The notes under the pieces were generated by a model. The model saw only the letters and a program-made list of their open reading frames with translations, was not told the DNA's origin and ran no database searches. The translations under genes and the position numbers were made by a program. From NCBI GenBank assembly GCA_038040325.1, contig JBBPIM010000025.1:1-29300 (forward strand): a DNA stretch of 29,300 nt, read 5' to 3'. The stretch's first letter is position 1. Each line of letters starts with the position of its first letter. Positions 16,704 through 22,961 of this stretch are shown here, in pieces. The stretch is from Mayfieldus profundus. GTDB taxonomy: Bacteria; Actinomycetota; Thermoleophilia; Solirubrobacterales; 70-9.

Positions 16704-17661
16704 CGGTCTGCCTTTCTAGCACCTCCCCGGCCGCGCTGGCCGGGTCGAGCTCGCGCTTTACCACGCGGTCGAGCAGCTCTGCCACCTGCGGATCGTCGGC
16801 GACGGCGTCCTCGAGGCCGCGGCGCAGGCGGGCGGCCGCAATGCCCAGCACCTCGTTGCGAAGGTTGCGGGCGCGACGCCGCTCCAGCGTTCCCTCGGCC
16901 TCGATGTGGGCGCGATGCTCGTCGATCGCGGATGCCAGCTCCGCCACCCCCTCGCCCTGCGAGGCCTCGGTTCGGAGGATCGGCAGCTTCCAGCTCTCCT
17001 CCTTGTCGGCCAACGAGAGCACGCCGCGGATCTCACGCACCATCGTCTCGGTCATTGGGTGGTCGGCCTTGTTGACCACGATCAGGTCGGGTATCTCCAT
17101 CACGCCCGCCTTCAGCGCCTGGATCGAGTCTCCCGATCCGGGCATCAGCACCAGCACGATCGTGTCGGCGTGATCGACGATGTCGACCTCGCCCTGCCCC
17201 ACCCCGACGGTCTCGATCAGCACGTCGTCCCGGCCGGCCGCATCCATCACCAGCGCCGCCTGCAGGGCGTGCTCGGAGAGCCCGCCCAACGCCCCGCGCG
17301 ACGCCATCGAGCGGATGTAGACGCCGGGGTCGAGGAAATGGTCGGAGAGGCGGATGCGGTCCCCCAGCAGCGCACCGCGGGTGAAGGGGCTGGAAGGGTC
17401 GATCGACAGCACCGCGACATCGCGGTCGGCCTTGCGAAGCTCGGCCGTCAGGGCCCCAATCAGGGTGCTCTTGCCCACCCCGGGGGGGCCGGTGAAGCCC
17501 GCGATCCGGGCCTTGCCCGTGTGTGGATAGACCTCGCGGACCAGCTCCCAGCCGGCTGGGTCGTCGGACTCGATCAGGGTGATCGCCCGTGCCAGCGCGC
17601 GCCGGTCGCCGTCGAGCAGCCGGTCGGCGAGCGAGGACGCGGATTTGGCGACGTCGGCCAT
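16696..17661 (-). CDS. meaB: Methylmalonyl-CoA mutase-associated GTPase MeaB
   Basis: 321 residues from ATG 17659-17661 (MADVAKSASS). A P-loop GTPase of the MeaB/ArgK G3E family: Walker A GPPGVGKST at 58-66, switch region IDPSSPFTRGALLGDRIR, ETVGVGQGEVDI, VLMPGSGDSIQALK and base-specificity VVNKAD. A C-terminal helical dimerisation arm follows (RRRARNLRNEVLGIAAARLRRGL). It gates delivery of adenosylcobalamin to methylmalonyl-CoA mutase and protects the enzyme from inactivation; the mutase genes lie 11-16 kb to the left. The start 17661 fits the family, and a longer in-frame extension upstream would run through the structured element at 17693-17841. TAGACT lies 11 nt before the ATG. Confidence 0.95.
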   Translation of the reverse strand: MADVAKSASSLADRLLDGDRRALARAITLIESDDPAGWELVREVYPHTGKARIAGFTGPPGVGKSTLIGALTAELRKADRDVAVLSIDPSSPFTRGALLGDRIRLSDHFLDPGVYIRSMASRGALGGLSEHALQAALVMDAAGRDDVLIETVGVGQGEVDIVDHADTIVLVLMPGSGDSIQALKAGVMEIPDLIVVNKADHPMTETMVREIRGVLSLADKEESWKLPILRTEASQGEGVAELASAIDEHRAHIEAEGTLERRRARNLRNEVLGIAAARLRRGLEDAVADDPQVAELLDRVVKRELDPASAAGEVLERQTDG

Positions 17662-17672
17662 GCGCCCGGGTG

Positions 17673-17678
17673 AGTCTA
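17673..17678 (-). promoter_or_regulatory. Putative -10 hexamer TAGACT, near-leaderless meaB
   Basis: TAGACT on the minus strand, 11 nt before the ATG, the same hexamer as at pepA and the exported-protein gene. No Shine-Dalgarno in the 11-nt gap (CACCCGGGCGC). Confidence 0.4.
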
Positions 17679-17692
17679 GAGGCCACGCTCGT

Positions 17693-17841
17693 GGGTACGG
17701 TCGCGCTCTGCCGAGCGAAAACCGAGCCTGGCAAGGCGAGCCTGGCAAGGAGGGAGGGAGGTCCAATTGCTGGGGCCTATTGGACCGATCGAGGACGCAG
17801 CCAGGCGAAGGTTTGCAACCGGCAGAGCGTGTGCCGTAACC
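17693..17841. ncRNA. Candidate structured RNA, 149 nt, unclassified
   Basis: The ends pair. GGGTACGG (17693-17700) pairs with CCGTAACC (17834-17841) with one mismatch, and CGCTCTGCCG (17704-17713) pairs perfectly with CGGCAGAGCG (17820-17829). Inside, AAACC (17719-17723) pairs with GGTTT (17810-17814) and GCCTGGC (17726-17732) with GCCAGGC (17800-17806). A perfect 8-bp hairpin GGTCCAAT/ATTGGACC (17760-17786) caps it. A perfect tandem 14-mer (CGAGCCTGGCAAGG twice, 17723-17750) gives a second copy of the GCCTGGC arm. The long closing rod, internal loop and capping hairpin recall 6S-type RNAs, but I recognise no family signature. Strand is undecided: no clear promoter is seen on either side. It could be the leader of the acyltransferase gene or of nothing coding. 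Confidence 0.55.
17723..17750 (+). repeat. Perfect tandem 14-bp duplication
   Basis: CGAGCCTGGCAAGG occurs twice in a row. Both copies contain GCCTGGC, which has only one partner GCCAGGC (17800-17806), so two alternative pairings exist. Confidence 0.9.
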
Positions 17842-17855
17842 GGGGGCGGGGCCTC

Positions 17856-17861
17856 TACAGT
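17856..17861 (+). promoter_or_regulatory. Putative -10 hexamer TACAGT inside an inverted repeat
   Basis: TACAGT lies 11 nt before GTG 17873. It sits in the 11-bp centre of an inverted repeat with arms GGCGGGGCC (17845-17853) and GGCCCGCC (17865-17872), one bulged base. The same hexamer is used at the methyltransferase at 22032. Confidence 0.4.
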
Positions 17862-17872
17862 TGCGGCCCGCC

Positions 17873-18562
17873 GTGATCCGCCTCGCTCGCTTCCTGGCCC
17901 GCAACGGGATGCTCACGCCCAAGTACGGGCGGCTGCTGTGGCGCTTCCTGTGGCGGCGCCTGTTGACGCCGGCAGGCTGGCGCTGGCGCACCGGCGGCAT
18001 GGTCTTCTTCGGCCGCGGCCTGGAGCTGCAGATCGGCCGCGGCGGCGAGATCCGCTTTGGCCGCTTTGTGTGGGTCGGCGACGGGACGAAGATCCGCTGC
18101 CACGAGGGGGTAGTCGAGGTCGGCGAAAAGACCGTGTTCGGCCAGGAGTGCACGATCTCGGCCTACCAGCGGGTGCGGATCGGGCAGCAGTGCGTGATTG
18201 CCGACCGCGCGATGTTCATCGACTTCGACCACGGGATCACCGAGGTCGAGCGGCCGATACGCGTCCAGGGCATCTACAAGCGCGACACCGTGGTCGGCTC
18301 CAACGTCTGGATCGGCTACGGCGCCTGCATCCTGCGCGGCGTGCGGGTCGGCGACAACGCGGTGGTCGGCACCAACGCGGTGGTCACCAGGGACGTGCCG
18401 GCAAACGCCGTGGTCGGCGGCGTGCCGGCCAAGGTCCTGAGGATGCGAGACGCGCCACAGGAGCTGCACTGGCCCAACCCGGTCGAGCCCGCCGGAGAGG
18501 GCGTCTTGCCGATCCCAGGCGACCGAGACCAGGAAGCGACGAAGGAGGCACTCGATGGGTGA
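17873..18562 (+). CDS. Hexapeptide-repeat (left-handed beta-helix) acyltransferase
   Basis: 229 residues from GTG 17873; TTG 17861 and the Met at residue 13 are alternatives. After a basic amphipathic N-terminus the protein shows hexapeptide turns (IRFGRFVWVGDGTKI, VVEVGEKTVFG, VRIGQQCVIADRAMF). Then comes IDFDHGI with the probable catalytic H120, and the classic coenzyme A end VVGSNVWIGYGACILRGVRVGDNAVVGTNAVV...VGGVPAKVLR. The family moves acetyl or related acyl groups from CoA to sugar hydroxyls. It faces the polysaccharide operon tail-to-tail. In mycobacteria a related gene (Rv3034c, from memory) sits in the same relative position next to Rv3030-Rv3032, so acylation of a (methyl)glucose polysaccharide is a reasonable guess. 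Confidence 0.85.
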   Translation: MIRLARFLARNGMLTPKYGRLLWRFLWRRLLTPAGWRWRTGGMVFFGRGLELQIGRGGEIRFGRFVWVGDGTKIRCHEGVVEVGEKTVFGQECTISAYQRVRIGQQCVIADRAMFIDFDHGITEVERPIRVQGIYKRDTVVGSNVWIGYGACILRGVRVGDNAVVGTNAVVTRDVPANAVVGGVPAKVLRMRDAPQELHWPNPVEPAGEGVLPIPGDRDQEATKEALDG

Positions 18563-18581
18563 CGTCCACACGCGGGGACGT
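18562..18581. terminator. Hairpin between convergent acyltransferase and glycosyltransferase genes
   Basis: ACGTCC (18562-18567) pairs perfectly with GGACGT (18576-18581) around an 8-nt loop, in the 35-bp gap between the two stop codons. Confidence 0.45.
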
Positions 18582-18597
18582 TGAGCGGTTTCATTGC

Positions 18598-19791
18598 TTA
18601 GGCCTGGGGAACCCTGCCGCCCAGCTCGCTGTAGATCTGCGCGGTCTGCTCCGCCACATCGGCCCAGTCGAAGCGGCGGATGTGCTCGAGGCCTTCGCTG
18701 ACCAGCCTCTGGCCGAGCTGCTGGTCGTCGAGCACCCGGATCGCAACCTCGGCGAGGGCCTGAGGATCTCGCGAGCGGAAGCGCAGACCGGCCTCCTCGT
18801 GGGGGACGACCTCGCGCAGGCCGCCGGTGTCGGCGACGATGCAGGGGCAGCCCGAGGCCATCGCCTCCAGGGCCACGAGCCCGAACGGCTCGTAGATAGA
18901 GGGGACAACGCAGATGTCGGCGATCGGGTACAGCGAATGCAGCACGTCGTCGCCGATCCAGCCGAGGAAGGTGCCGTGCTCCATCAGCCCGAGCTCGTCG
19001 GCCTGACGGCGCAGCTCCTCCTCGTGCGTGCCTGACCCGGCGACCAGAAAGCGGGTGCCGGGAATTCGCTCGATCACCCGCGGCATCGCCTCCAGCGCGA
19101 GCTGAAAGCCCTTCTCGTAGACCAGGCGGCCGATCAGCAGAACCAGCTTCTGCTCGGGTTGCGCGAACTCCAGGCGCAGCCGCTTCAGCTCGGCGGGGTC
19201 CTGGGGTTGCAGGTCGCCCGGATCGATCCCGTTGGGGATCACCGAGACGCTCTCCTCGGGAACCCCGAAGATGTCGGCGATCTGCTCTCGCATGTAGAAG
19301 GAGCAGGCGATCACACGCTCGGACCGGTTGGTGATCCAGCGCTCCACGCCGTGGATGTAGGACTGCGGATGCTTGTCGACCCAGCCCTGGTGGCGCCCGT
19401 GCTCGGTGGCGTGGATCGTGGTCACCAGCGGCGCCCCGAATCGCTTCGCGAGGTGGTCGCAGGCGTTCGCGACCAGCCAGTCGTGGCCGTGCACGAGGTC
19501 GAAGTCGTAGCGGTCGCCCAGCTCGACCCCGGCCGCCAGCATGTCCGAGTTCATCCGCTCCACCCAGGCGACGAACTCGCCGAGGTCGGTCGGTCGGGTC
19601 GGCTCGCGGATGCGGTGTATCGCCACGCCCCCCGCCTGCTCCTCGGCCGGCGACTCCTCGCCCCCACGGGTCAGCACGTGCACCTCCACCCCGCGCTCGA
19701 CCAGCGACTCGGAGAGCTTGCGCACGTGGCGCGCCAGGCCACCCTCGATCAGCGGCGGGTACTCCCAGGAGAGAATCAGGACGCGTGTCAC
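18598..19791 (-). CDS. GT4 glycosyltransferase (alpha-glucan synthase-like, Rv3032 type)
   Basis: 397 residues from GTG 19789-19791, which overlaps the preceding TGA by 4 bp (GTGA). GT-B fold: the N-terminal domain opens VTRVLILSWEYPPLIEGGLARH, the glycogen-synthase-like G-G-L loop, with HGHDWLVA and TIHATEHGRHQGW. The C-terminal domain has LLIGRLVYEKGFQLALEAM and the EX7E motif YEPFGLVALEAMASG (E301, E309). Such enzymes add alpha-1,4-linked glucose from UDP- or ADP-glucose in the cytoplasm. It is the third gene of the tight run methyltransferase - GH57 - GT4, the order of mycobacterial Rv3030-Rv3031-Rv3032 (recalled) that make methylglucose lipopolysaccharide and glycogen-like glucan. Trehalose- or other glucan synthases are alternatives. 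Confidence 0.9.
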   Translation of the reverse strand: MTRVLILSWEYPPLIEGGLARHVRKLSESLVERGVEVHVLTRGGEESPAEEQAGGVAIHRIREPTRPTDLGEFVAWVERMNSDMLAAGVELGDRYDFDLVHGHDWLVANACDHLAKRFGAPLVTTIHATEHGRHQGWVDKHPQSYIHGVERWITNRSERVIACSFYMREQIADIFGVPEESVSVIPNGIDPGDLQPQDPAELKRLRLEFAQPEQKLVLLIGRLVYEKGFQLALEAMPRVIERIPGTRFLVAGSGTHEEELRRQADELGLMEHGTFLGWIGDDVLHSLYPIADICVVPSIYEPFGLVALEAMASGCPCIVADTGGLREVVPHEEAGLRFRSRDPQALAEVAIRVLDDQQLGQRLVSEGLEHIRRFDWADVAEQTAQIYSELGGRVPQA

Positions 19792-21194
19792 GGTTCCAGC
19801 AACGGGGCCAAGCTCAGATCCGGGGCCAGGGCACGCATGTGCGGGTCCGGCGGACGCGCGGAGTCTAGGGCCTCCAGCAGCGCCTCGGCGTGGCTTGTGG
19901 CCCGCACGAAGGGATAGTCGCCCGCCTGGCCGCGGCCGTCGAGGAAGGCCCAGTCGCTGGCCTGCACCGCGAGCAGTTCGCGGGTGGCGCGCGCCGCTCG
20001 CTCGCCGTTCAACCCCTCTCCGAGCGCCCGCAGCAGGCGAAGCTCGAGCCGCCTCGCGGCCCTTGCGAGGTCGGCGACCGGGGGCGAGTCCCATGTGCGC
20101 AGGTCCTTGCCCTCCCCCCAGCTGGAGGCGTGCAGGGGCCGGCGCTCGGGCTTGTGGCGGGCAAGCGCCTCGGGCAAGGTGACGAGGCGGATCCCCTGCT
20201 GCGGCACCGTCCGAAGCACCTCGCCGAGCCACAGCGGGCCCTCCGACCACCAATGGCCGAGCAGCTCGGTGTCGATAGCGAACACCAGCAGCCCCGGTCG
20301 CCCGCGCTCGGACCGGAACCGCTCGAGCCGCTGGGCGACAGCGGACGTGAACTCCGCAGCCTGGCGCCGTGCGACGGCGGCGGCGGCATCCGGGTCGTAG
20401 GGGTCACCGCCGATCCTCCACAGGCGCACCCCTCGCATCGACTTGCTGTGGAACTGCAGACACTCGGGCTCGGACGGATAACCGTCGAGCGACCACAGCC
20501 ACGACACCGCCTCCCAGTCGATCGGGAACGCCACCGGCCCGGCCTCGGTCGCCACCGGTGCCAGGGCGCCGAGCGCCGCCTCGTGGGCGCTCTGGTCGGT
20601 GCAGAACCACTCGACGCCCTGCTCGGCCAGGACCCACTCGAGCCCCGGGCTGTAGGCGCACTCGGGCAGCCACAGGCCGCCGTTCCAGCCGAAGCGGCGG
20701 CGGTGCGAGCGGATCCCCGCATCGAGCTGAAGGCGGACCGCCTCGCGGGTGGCCAGCATCGGCAGCACAGCGTGGGTCGCCGAGGACGCCACCAGCGCGA
20801 TCCGCTCTGCCTCGGCGCGGTGTCGGAAGGCACCCAGCGGATCGCCGGCCTCGGCGTCGAGCAGCTCCAGCGCCTGCCGGTAGCGCGCCACTTCGGCCTC
20901 GGCCGCCGGGCGCAGCTCAGGCGGCACCTCCCCCACGTCGGACTCGGCTGCCTCGACCCGGAAGCGCAGCAGGAACTCGCGCAGCCGCTCGCGCACGCCC
21001 GCGTCCTCGAGCTGGTCGGCGAGGACCGGCGTGACCGTCATCGTCAGCCGCTCGGCGATCGCCAGCACGGGCAGGTATGAGCGGATCACCGCGTCGAACA
21101 GCCACTCCTCGCCGAAGGGATAGGTCCCGAAGCCCTCGACGTAGGGCATGTGGCTGTGCAGCACGATCGCGAGGTCCCCGACCGGCTCACGCAT
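19788..21194 (-). CDS. GH57 1,4-alpha-glucan branching enzyme (DUF1957 type)
   Basis: 468 residues from ATG 21192-21194, overlapping the methyltransferase stop by 8 bp (ATGCGTGA). The GH57 signatures are in place: LHSHMPYVEG (H13, H15) at the N-terminus, nucleophile E178 in LWLPECAYSPG, and acid/base D308 in FAIDTELLGHWWSEGP. WDSPPVADLARAARR and a C-terminal helical domain (ELLAVQASDWAFL...HAEALLEALD) follow, typical of the DUF1957 branching enzymes. It transfers alpha-1,4 glucan segments to 6-OH to create branches. Context with the GT4 and two methyltransferases points to a specialised short glucan rather than bulk glycogen, since no glgC/glgP-type gene is in the window. The length is near that expected for the family and the domain appears complete. 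Confidence 0.93.
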   Translation of the reverse strand: MREPVGDLAIVLHSHMPYVEGFGTYPFGEEWLFDAVIRSYLPVLAIAERLTMTVTPVLADQLEDAGVRERLREFLLRFRVEAAESDVGEVPPELRPAAEAEVARYRQALELLDAEAGDPLGAFRHRAEAERIALVASSATHAVLPMLATREAVRLQLDAGIRSHRRRFGWNGGLWLPECAYSPGLEWVLAEQGVEWFCTDQSAHEAALGALAPVATEAGPVAFPIDWEAVSWLWSLDGYPSEPECLQFHSKSMRGVRLWRIGGDPYDPDAAAAVARRQAAEFTSAVAQRLERFRSERGRPGLLVFAIDTELLGHWWSEGPLWLGEVLRTVPQQGIRLVTLPEALARHKPERRPLHASSWGEGKDLRTWDSPPVADLARAARRLELRLLRALGEGLNGERAARATRELLAVQASDWAFLDGRGQAGDYPFVRATSHAEALLEALDSARPPDPHMRALAPDLSLAPLLEP

Positions 21195-21933
21195 GGCACA
21201 CCGCCAGGAAGTCGAGGGCGCGGTCCAGCCCGTCGGTCCGGAGCTTGAAGTCCGAAGACGTGATCGCGGGGATGAAGCGATCGTAGAAGGCCTTGGTGAG
21301 GCGCAAGGCGGGGTGCACGCGATCCCAGCCGAGGCGGATCGCCGACTCGTGGGCGCGCAGCTTGCGCGCGTGAAACAGGCCGAGCATCTCGACGCGGGAG
21401 AAGCATGGGTCGAGCAGGGCCCGGTATTCCTCGACCGTGTACTCGCGCAGGTGCCAGGGGTTGTCGGACTTCTCGGCGCCGGGCGGCGCAAGCGTGAGGC
21501 GGTTCGGCGTGGACACGTAGGAGACCGGCGCGAGCTCCGAGAAGCGGCTCAGGAGGCGCTCGGGCTCGTGGACGTGCTCGATGGTCTGCAGGAAGACGAT
21601 CGCGTCGCGCGGCTCGGCGAACTCCTCGACCAGCGCCCGCTCGAAGCGCAGGTTCGGCATCCGGTAGCGGACGCGTGCGTGCTCGTGGGCCTCGGGGTTC
21701 GCGTCGACGCCGACAACGGCTGCTGCCCGCCCCGCGAGCACCGCCGAGCCGTATCCCTCCCCGCAGGCCAGATCGGCGACCGTCCGCCCCGCGCAGCGCT
21801 CGGCGATCCACTCATAGACGGCGAGGTGGCGCCGGTACCAGTAGTTCTCCTCGGGGACGTCCGGCAGGGTCCTCTCGCCGGTCAGCTCGAGCGCCGGCAC
21901 CCCGGGCGGCTGGTCCCGTTGCATGTACTTCAC
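21187..21933 (-). CDS. SAM-dependent methyltransferase, Rv3030-like
   Basis: 248 residues from GTG 21931-21933 (VKYMQRDQPP); ATG three codons later is an alternative. A class I methyltransferase: motif I VADLACGEGYG, then VVGVDANPEA for the SAM ribose, and post-motif VFLQTIEHV and VSTPNRLTL. The N-terminal segment ELTGERTLPDVPEENYWYRRH closely resembles the Rv3030 family as I remember it (TGERT.PD..ENYW.RRH). That suggests a sugar O-methyltransferase acting on the glucan made by the next two genes, with which it is joined by 8-bp and 4-bp overlaps. It is the first gene of the operon. TAGGGT lies 8 nt before the GTG, so it may be leaderless. The methylated position cannot be deduced. Confidence 0.88.
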   Translation of the reverse strand: MKYMQRDQPPGVPALELTGERTLPDVPEENYWYRRHLAVYEWIAERCAGRTVADLACGEGYGSAVLAGRAAAVVGVDANPEAHEHARVRYRMPNLRFERALVEEFAEPRDAIVFLQTIEHVHEPERLLSRFSELAPVSYVSTPNRLTLAPPGAEKSDNPWHLREYTVEEYRALLDPCFSRVEMLGLFHARKLRAHESAIRLGWDRVHPALRLTKAFYDRFIPAITSSDFKLRTDGLDRALDFLAVCHA

Positions 21934-21941
21934 GGCGGCGG

Positions 21942-21947
21942 ACCCTA
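21942..21947 (-). promoter_or_regulatory. Putative -10 hexamer TAGGGT for the methyltransferase-GH57-GT4 operon
   Basis: TAGGGT on the minus strand, then 8 nt (CCGCCGCC), then GTG. It is about 52 bp from the palindrome at 21999-22022, which could serve both divergent promoters. Confidence 0.4.
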
Positions 21948-21998
21948 GATGAGCGATCCCGTGGCCGCGTGCGACTGGGCCGCGCGTGGACGCTGCGC

Positions 21999-22022
21999 CT
22001 GTAGTGGCGCCCGCCACTACAG
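21999..22022. promoter_or_regulatory. Perfect 11-bp-arm palindrome over the second methyltransferase promoter
   Basis: CTGTAGTGGCG (21999-22009), CC, then CGCCACTACAG (22012-22022): a fully symmetric 24-bp site. Its right end contains all but one base of the -10-like TACAGT (22018-22023), 8 nt before the ATG at 22032. A bound dimeric regulator would shut this promoter and might also act on the divergent operon. Confidence 0.6.
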
Positions 22023-22023
22023 T
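22018..22023 (+). promoter_or_regulatory. Putative -10 hexamer TACAGT, leaderless methyltransferase
   Basis: TACAGT, then 8 nt (CCCCGGCC), then ATG at 22032. No Shine-Dalgarno; overlaps the palindrome. Confidence 0.5.
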
Positions 22024-22031
22024 CCCCGGCC

Positions 22032-22946
22032 ATGCCGGCCTCGGCAATCGCCTCGGCGGCCCAGATCAAGGACGCCAACACCCGCTACCACGATGGTGCG
22101 GCCCGCTCCTACGACGAGAAGTGGGGGATCGACTTCGGCCCGGTCGGCCAGGGACAGGTGCTGGGCAAGCTGCGAAAGGCGCTCGGCGACCGGCCCGCGG
22201 ATCTCGGCCAGGCCCTCGAGATCGGGGCCGGAACCGGCTACTTCGCGCTCAACCTCCTGCAGCAGGGAGTGATCTCAAGTGCCACCGCCACCGACATCTC
22301 GGCCGGAATGCTGGAGACCCTCTTCCGCACCGCCGATAGGCTCGGGGTCGAGGTCGAGACAGTGGTAAGCGACGCCGAGCGGCTGCCCTTCGAAGATGGG
22401 TCCTTCGACCTCGTGTTCGGCCACGCCGTCCTGCACCACATCCCGGACCTGGAGCAGGCCTTCGCGGAGTTCTCACGGGTGCTGCGCCCCGGTGGCCGGA
22501 TCGCCTTCTGCGGCGAGCCGTCCCGCTACGGCGACCTGCTCGCCGCCCTGCCGAAGCGCGCCGCCCTGGTCGTTTCCCCGCTCTGGCGCCGGGCGATCGG
22601 AGCCAGAATGCGAGCCGACTTCGGCGCCCCGGAGGCCAACGGCGAGGGGCTCGAATGGGAGGTCGACGTCCATTCGTTCTCACCGGCCGAGCTGCGGCGG
22701 ATGCTCGGCGGAGCCGGCTTCGACAAGACGCGCGTCCAGGGAGAGGAATTGCTGGCCAACCTGCACGGCTGGCTGGTTCGCACGATCGAATCAACCGCCG
22801 AGCCCGACGACGTGCCGCGGCGCTGGCGCCTCTTCGCCTTCCGCTCCTACCTCGCGCTGCAGCGATTGGACAATGCGCTGCTCGAGTCGCGCCTGCCGCC
22901 CGAGCTCTTTTACAACCTGGTGCTGTCGGCGCGCAAGCCGGGCTGA
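22032..22946 (+). CDS. Class I SAM-dependent methyltransferase (second of the cluster)
   Basis: 304 residues. Motif I ALEIGAGTGYFALNLL, motif II-type TATDISAGML, acidic loop VVSDAERLPFEDGSFDLVFGHAVLHHI, then VLRPGGRIAFCGEPS: a Methyltransf_11-type core in residues ~1-170. The C-terminal part (~180-304) is an extra alpha/beta and helical region (WEVDVHSFSPAELRRMLGGAGF, YLALQRLDNALLESRLPPEL) that likely shapes the substrate pocket. It is divergent from the Rv3030-like methyltransferase operon. Substrate unknown: a second sugar O-methylation is suggested by position only. Ubiquinone/menaquinone-type or natural-product methyltransferases share the core. Confidence 0.85.
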   Translation: MPASAIASAAQIKDANTRYHDGAARSYDEKWGIDFGPVGQGQVLGKLRKALGDRPADLGQALEIGAGTGYFALNLLQQGVISSATATDISAGMLETLFRTADRLGVEVETVVSDAERLPFEDGSFDLVFGHAVLHHIPDLEQAFAEFSRVLRPGGRIAFCGEPSRYGDLLAALPKRAALVVSPLWRRAIGARMRADFGAPEANGEGLEWEVDVHSFSPAELRRMLGGAGFDKTRVQGEELLANLHGWLVRTIESTAEPDDVPRRWRLFAFRSYLALQRLDNALLESRLPPELFYNLVLSARKPG

Positions 22947-22961
22947 TCGCCCGGCTCAGCC
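22941..22961. terminator. Inverted repeat containing both convergent stop codons
   Basis: GGCTGA (22941-22946) and TCAGCC (22956-22961) pair perfectly. Each arm is a Gly codon plus the TGA stop of one of the two converging genes, with 9 bp between the stops. It may terminate both transcripts, or the symmetry may simply come from both proteins ending in Gly. Confidence 0.35.

Noticed and set aside
17693..17841. Cobalamin riboswitch for MeaB or the acyltransferase
   Set aside because: AGCCAGG recalls the B12 box, but the rest of the box and the conserved upstream core are missing.
17693..17841. SRP (4.5S) RNA
   Set aside because: The conserved GGAAGGAAGCAG-type apical motif is absent on both strands.
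17662..18153. N-terminal extension of MeaB
   Set aside because: The upstream residues are Arg/Pro/Ser-rich, cross the structured element and overlap the acyltransferase; MeaB proteins start near MADVAK.
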